Below are positions 23,951 to 27,500 of a stretch of DNA of 27,500 nucleotides, one piece after another (the stretch's first letter is position 1; the number at the start of each line of letters is the position of its first letter). The stretch covers positions 1 to 27,500 of the forward strand of contig ADNK01001910.1 in the NCBI GenBank assembly GCA_000320545.1, in the 5' to 3' direction. The notes under the pieces were generated by a model. That model did not search any database. It was not told the origin of the DNA and worked only from the letters and a program-made list of their open reading frames with translations. A program made the translations under genes and the position numbers. The stretch comes from Bigelowiella natans CCMP2755 (taxonomy: Eukaryota > Cercozoa > Chlorarachniophyceae).

Positions 23951-24636
23951 AGCCGTGCTAGCGTGCGCTCTGGTGCCAGCGAGTGCGATTCATCCACTGC
24001 CTGCGTACGTCCCTAGCTAGCTGTGAGTGAAGCCTGCGAGATGGTTCACCACATGATCATCAGCCATGGGGGCACTGCAACACCACCTAGCCATCGCTAG
24101 ATCGATGGGCTGGCAGAAACCAGCTAGCTAGTTGCAGTCCATGGTTGGTGATGCCGATAGCTCTAGAGCTAGACAGCGCTGAAGCGCGCCTAGAGAGTTT
24201 TCCATCACATGTCTGGCGTGTGTGCACACCTCTCAGGCGATCTAGCGATGACAACAAGCTCCCTGCACCAGTCTGGTGTGGTGCTTTGACAATGGTTCAA
24301 AACTAAAATTGCAGCAGGCCTTCTAGCCCTTCTTCACAATTCTTGTTCAATGCACAAATGCTTGCGAACAGCCACGATTCATGTGTCTATCATTTCAGAT
24401 TGAATTCACATTTCACAGATTCCATGTTGTGACACGCGATCTGCATGGACATCTGGCCAGCTAGCTAGCTACATGGCTCAAATGTCGCAATGCGCAGTAA
24501 TGGCTAGATGGTCGCACGTTGTGCCATGTGAGGCGTGACATTGCGTGCGAATGTTTGCGCGCCAGCGTTGTGTCTGATGCAGTGTCTTCGATGTGAAATG
24601 ACAATTGACAATGCGATGACCATTTCTGATGTTAAA
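23951..24636. other. 3' spacer downstream of UDP-sugar pyrophosphorylase, CTAG-rich
   Basis: No gene is visible. The stretch carries CCTAGCTAGCTGTG near 24013, CGCTAGATCGATGG near 24095, CAGCTAGCTAGTTGC near 24121, CTCTAGAGCTAGAC near 24161 and CCAGCTAGCTAGCTACATGG near 24458. It resembles the other gene-3' spacers. Confidence 0.6.
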
Positions 24637-26850
24637 TCAAGTGGTGATGATTCGATCTCCCATTGATTCTGAATCTGCAGTGATTTCGCGCATCTCCACC
24701 ACCTTCAAGCTATACCCTCGAATCTTTACTTCCTTTGGCTCGTTGCTACTAGGTAAAATTGGAAGTACCTCATGCCCTTTGTTTTTTACTACCAATGGTT
24801 TGAATCTCGACTTCGAAAGTTTCTCACCGACGAGAATATTGCTAGTTTTTCTCTCTTTAGTTTTAGCCTTCTCGGCCGCCCCTGAAGAAGGCTGCTTTTG
24901 ATCCTTTGGTGTGGAAATGATGCTAAGAGATCCATCTAATTCCAACGCGTTTACCACTATGTTGCGTCCATCAAGAATTAAAGTTGATCTATCGGATATA
25001 CGAACTTGTTTCGGGTAAGGAAACCTCTTTTTAAAGGCCTGAAAGGATGCCGCGAAAGCTGCGGAGAAGACGATGCGCGCACCGCTACTTACTGGGATCC
25101 CCAAGTACTCCTTCAATCCGGCATCGACTTTTATATCAACACCAATTTTGTGCAGCAACATACGATTAAGACGATAAAGATCCGCCTCCCCCGTGGCGGC
25201 ACACTCAGCATAACCTGTCTTTTTGAGCTTTGCTTTCGCATCTACGACGTTGTTCTTAACAGAGGAGCAGGCAAACCACCGTGGCAACATGCAGTAGCCG
25301 ACACGCTGCGAGGCCTCACGGCCAAACAAGCGCGGCAAGTCCTGCATCATGCACTCGAGGCGGGTGGGTTTCTTGAAAGCCGTTTTCGCCGTATCCTTGT
25401 ACTTTGGATTTACAAACTCAGGGACACGCCCACCGGTCCTCTCCAGAACTTCAAGGTAGTTCTCCAACTCGACGTTGAAGGCATTGATATTACCCGGAAA
25501 CGGTGAAAAAACGCCGCTTACTCCTTTGCTCGCCACGGAACTGGCGTCAGCTGCAGGGAGGACATCTCCTTGCGGATGCCCGTTAGCTCGGAGCAGTGAA
25601 TCGAGCTGATTGTACTCAACGTTCACTGTGATGGCGTGGGTATTTGAGGTTGATTCCTCGGAAGCAGGACTTCTACGTGGCCGCGTATCCTCTCCCTTCT
25701 GCTCCACACGATCAAGAAGGCAGATCGCGCCCTTTGGCTCGCCCGGTTTCCTCCCAACTGTGATGGAACTCATCGACAGGTTCTTCGCTCTCGAGACCCC
25801 GAGGGAAACAGTCATGGCGTTGAAAACTAGGCTGTTTGTGTCCTGGAAGAAGCACACCCATCGAATCCCCCGCGCTTTCCACTTCTTCACAAGACCGTGT
25901 TTATGGAGCAACACGTGGACGTCCCCATGCCCATGCGGCTTTGTCAGAAGCCTTACTACCGCGTCTTCTCCGCTGTCCGACCCCCCCCCCTTAACGTCAA
26001 AATGTGCCTCGTCGGTTGCTAGGCTTGGCACCTTTTCCTGCTTCAGTAGAACCACTCGAGAGGCCTCGACTCCGAAGTGTCTGTTGGCCTCGAGAAGAGC
26101 TACTGTCTTCGCGTGCGTATCATCACTGGTCATGATCGCTATTGGGGCCGCATGTCCGTTCGAGAGGGCGCGTATTCTCTCGATGTACAGCTGGAGATAG
26201 CAGCGCTGCGTGACCATTTCTGTAGGCATTGCTACCTTGATTCCGTTGTAGCCGAGCCGCTCTCCCAGCCCTCCGGCCACCAGCACATAGGCAGCGTTCT
26301 TGGCTTCTTCGAGACCTTGGATCTCAGCTCTGTCGAACTCTTTCGTCCCGGGCTCGAGATGGACGCCAAGGGGGGGGGGGGAGGGCTTCAAGCCTGCGAA
26401 CGCGTTTGCCCCACTCCGAGAATCTAACAGCAGTCGATGGGCGTTGGACACATAACTTCGCAGCCCACCAGGATACTGCTTATCGAGAGATTCTAGTTGG
26501 GCGACGAACCGGTTGCTCTGTGCGTCGATATCCGATTTAGACTGAAGCATCTTCACAGCTACGTGGGTTTGGCCGAGCGACATCAGCTCTCCGAGCCACG
26601 CATTCAATCGCGACAGGGGAGACGCCAGGAGGCGCTCCAGGGCCGACTTCGTTTTCTCCACTGCCGTTACAGCTGTGTCTGCAGTATCAGGCTTTACCCC
26701 GGCTCGATCCCTCTGCGCTTTGCTCTCGCAGCTGCTGTCTTTCAACGCACCCTCCACCTCGTTCAAGATATTCTGACACAACACCACATTGGCCTCGGCA
26801 CGCGCGAGCAGCGTTTCCGCAGAAGAAAACATCTTCATGCCGTTGGCCAT
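24637..26850 (-). CDS. USP: UDP-sugar pyrophosphorylase (intronless)
   Basis: Converts diverse sugar-1-phosphates plus UTP to UDP-sugars plus diphosphate (EC 2.7.7.64 family), typically cytosolic and feeding nucleotide-sugar pools. A single 737-codon frame starts at ATG 26850 (an in-frame GTG at 26862 is not a likely eukaryotic start). Seen: the uridylyl-binding loop LVAGGLGERLGYNGIK (about residues 189-206), LQLYIERI, IAIMTSDDTHA, FFQDTNSLVF, SGVFSPFPGNINAFNVELENY, VPEFVNPKYKDT, KKPTRLECMMQDLPRLF and a C-terminal beta-helix with LILDGRNIVVNALELDG. It is longer than plant USP (about 600-620 aa). A Lys/Ser-rich insert (PKDQKQPSSGAAEKAKTKERK) interrupts the C-terminal domain, and the N-terminus has a predicted helical extension. 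A run of G on the plus strand near 26370-26381 encodes Pro-Pro-Pro in frame. Its lack of introns contrasts with every neighbour. Confidence 0.93.
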   Translation of the reverse strand: MANGMKMFSSAETLLARAEANVVLCQNILNEVEGALKDSSCESKAQRDRAGVKPDTADTAVTAVEKTKSALERLLASPLSRLNAWLGELMSLGQTHVAVKMLQSKSDIDAQSNRFVAQLESLDKQYPGGLRSYVSNAHRLLLDSRSGANAFAGLKPSPPPLGVHLEPGTKEFDRAEIQGLEEAKNAAYVLVAGGLGERLGYNGIKVAMPTEMVTQRCYLQLYIERIRALSNGHAAPIAIMTSDDTHAKTVALLEANRHFGVEASRVVLLKQEKVPSLATDEAHFDVKGGGSDSGEDAVVRLLTKPHGHGDVHVLLHKHGLVKKWKARGIRWVCFFQDTNSLVFNAMTVSLGVSRAKNLSMSSITVGRKPGEPKGAICLLDRVEQKGEDTRPRRSPASEESTSNTHAITVNVEYNQLDSLLRANGHPQGDVLPAADASSVASKGVSGVFSPFPGNINAFNVELENYLEVLERTGGRVPEFVNPKYKDTAKTAFKKPTRLECMMQDLPRLFGREASQRVGYCMLPRWFACSSVKNNVVDAKAKLKKTGYAECAATGEADLYRLNRMLLHKIGVDIKVDAGLKEYLGIPVSSGARIVFSAAFAASFQAFKKRFPYPKQVRISDRSTLILDGRNIVVNALELDGSLSIISTPKDQKQPSSGAAEKAKTKERKTSNILVGEKLSKSRFKPLVVKNKGHEVLPILPSSNEPKEVKIRGYSLKVVEMREITADSESMGDRIITT

Positions 26851-27500
26851 TGACGTAGCCACGTGGAGTTATCCTCAACAGCCAGTTCTGACCAACAGGA
26901 GCAGAGGCGGGGAGGGGGGCTACCCGCTTTGACTGACGCCGTAACCCTTCGATTGGATTTTGCTATGATTTTCCTTCAGATTGGGTGATACGAATTTAGA
27001 TATTTATCGCGTTAAATATTATCCAAATCGCGAATAAAAATGGAGAGGATCTACGAGTTAAGACTCGTTTTTATTTGTACTAATTTAGGAATATAATAAT
27101 ACCAGATATATCGTAATAAAGTTTCCGTAGAAAAACTTGTGAGACGCGCTCATCCTTCTTTCCGGGTAGAGTTCCTCCCGAAACTGATCATTGCCCACGC
27201 CCCTCCACCCTCCCCTCTTCTCCGCCCTTGCAAGTAGTTTTCGAAAACAAACCCATCTAATCCCGCCAAGGCACGGACAATCAGACCTCTTTAATCGCTC
27301 TTTGTTGGGCGCTCAGAGGGTTGGATGCATGTGTAAAGGGATTGTATTCTGGCTGATGACTTGCCTGGTATGGTTAACGACGACGATGGTGATGATGATG
27401 ATGACGATGGTGATAGTGATAGTGGCGGTTGATGGTCGTCCAGAAAGAGGCACCGCAAGTAGGCGGATGCCTTCTTACAAACCTAAGGGAAACCGTCGTC
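26851..27500. other. 5' flank of UDP-sugar pyrophosphorylase
   Basis: The expected promoter side of the minus-strand USP gene. AT-rich at 26990-27130, without CTAG/CATG enrichment. A GAT/GAC/GGT microsatellite occupies about 27378-27428. I see no coding region; a gene starting beyond the right edge cannot be excluded. Confidence 0.5.
27378..27428. repeat. imperfect (GAT)n trinucleotide repeat
   Basis: About seventeen GAT-like units with GAC, GGT and AGT variants. No supported coding frame crosses it. Confidence 0.8.

Noticed and set aside
25006-26853. Plus-strand open frames opposite USP
   Set aside because: Antisense shadows of a well-conserved 737-codon frame.

Overview
The window is nuclear DNA from a microbial eukaryote. 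Most genes are cut by many short introns, nearly all GT-AG with one likely GC-AG. Introns are packed with microsatellites and poly-G/C tracts, and a nuclear-type tRNA-Lys with a T-run terminator is present. An ERG4-type sterol reductase together with a UDP-sugar pyrophosphorylase suggests an alga, perhaps a stramenopile (ochrophyte); this placement is inference, as no ribosomal or organelle marker is present. All gene models were built by hand from splice sites, reading phase and remembered family motifs.

Layout. 1102-4273 (-): ERG4-type delta(24(28))-sterol reductase in eight phase-consistent exons, with an unusual N-terminal extension of about 200 residues. 4973-12900 (+): a long gene whose exons encode a complete DNA polymerase eta catalytic region, a canonical PCNA-binding PIP box and then, in the same exon and frame, the N-digit and catalytic core of REV1. 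This appears to be a natural Pol eta-REV1 translesion polymerase fusion and is the main discovery here. 13554-18069 (-): a kinase-like protein with C-terminal ankyrin repeats, in which the VAIK lysine and DFG aspartate both appear lost (a predicted pseudokinase). 19519-22940 (-): two DJ-1/PfpI domains fused head to tail, with every exon boundary duplicated. 23290-23364 (-): tRNA-Lys(CUU). 24637-26850 (-): an intronless UDP-sugar pyrophosphorylase.

The genes do not form an obvious pathway. ERG4 and the polymerase fusion are divergent and share a 5' spacer of about 0.7 kb; the polymerase and pseudokinase genes converge. Every spacer at a gene 3' end (1-1100, 12901-13553, about 18900-19518, about 23950-24636) is enriched in self-complementary words such as CTAGCTAG, GCATGC and ACATGT, while the 5' spacers are not. 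Homopolymeric C or pyrimidine microsatellites often sit just upstream of splice acceptors, where a polypyrimidine tract is expected.

Unresolved: the first exons of the ERG4 and DJ-1 genes, the Pol eta exons between its SIDE motif and the VGAQIC exon, one or more pseudokinase exons between 14795 and 15950, and the last REV1 intron.
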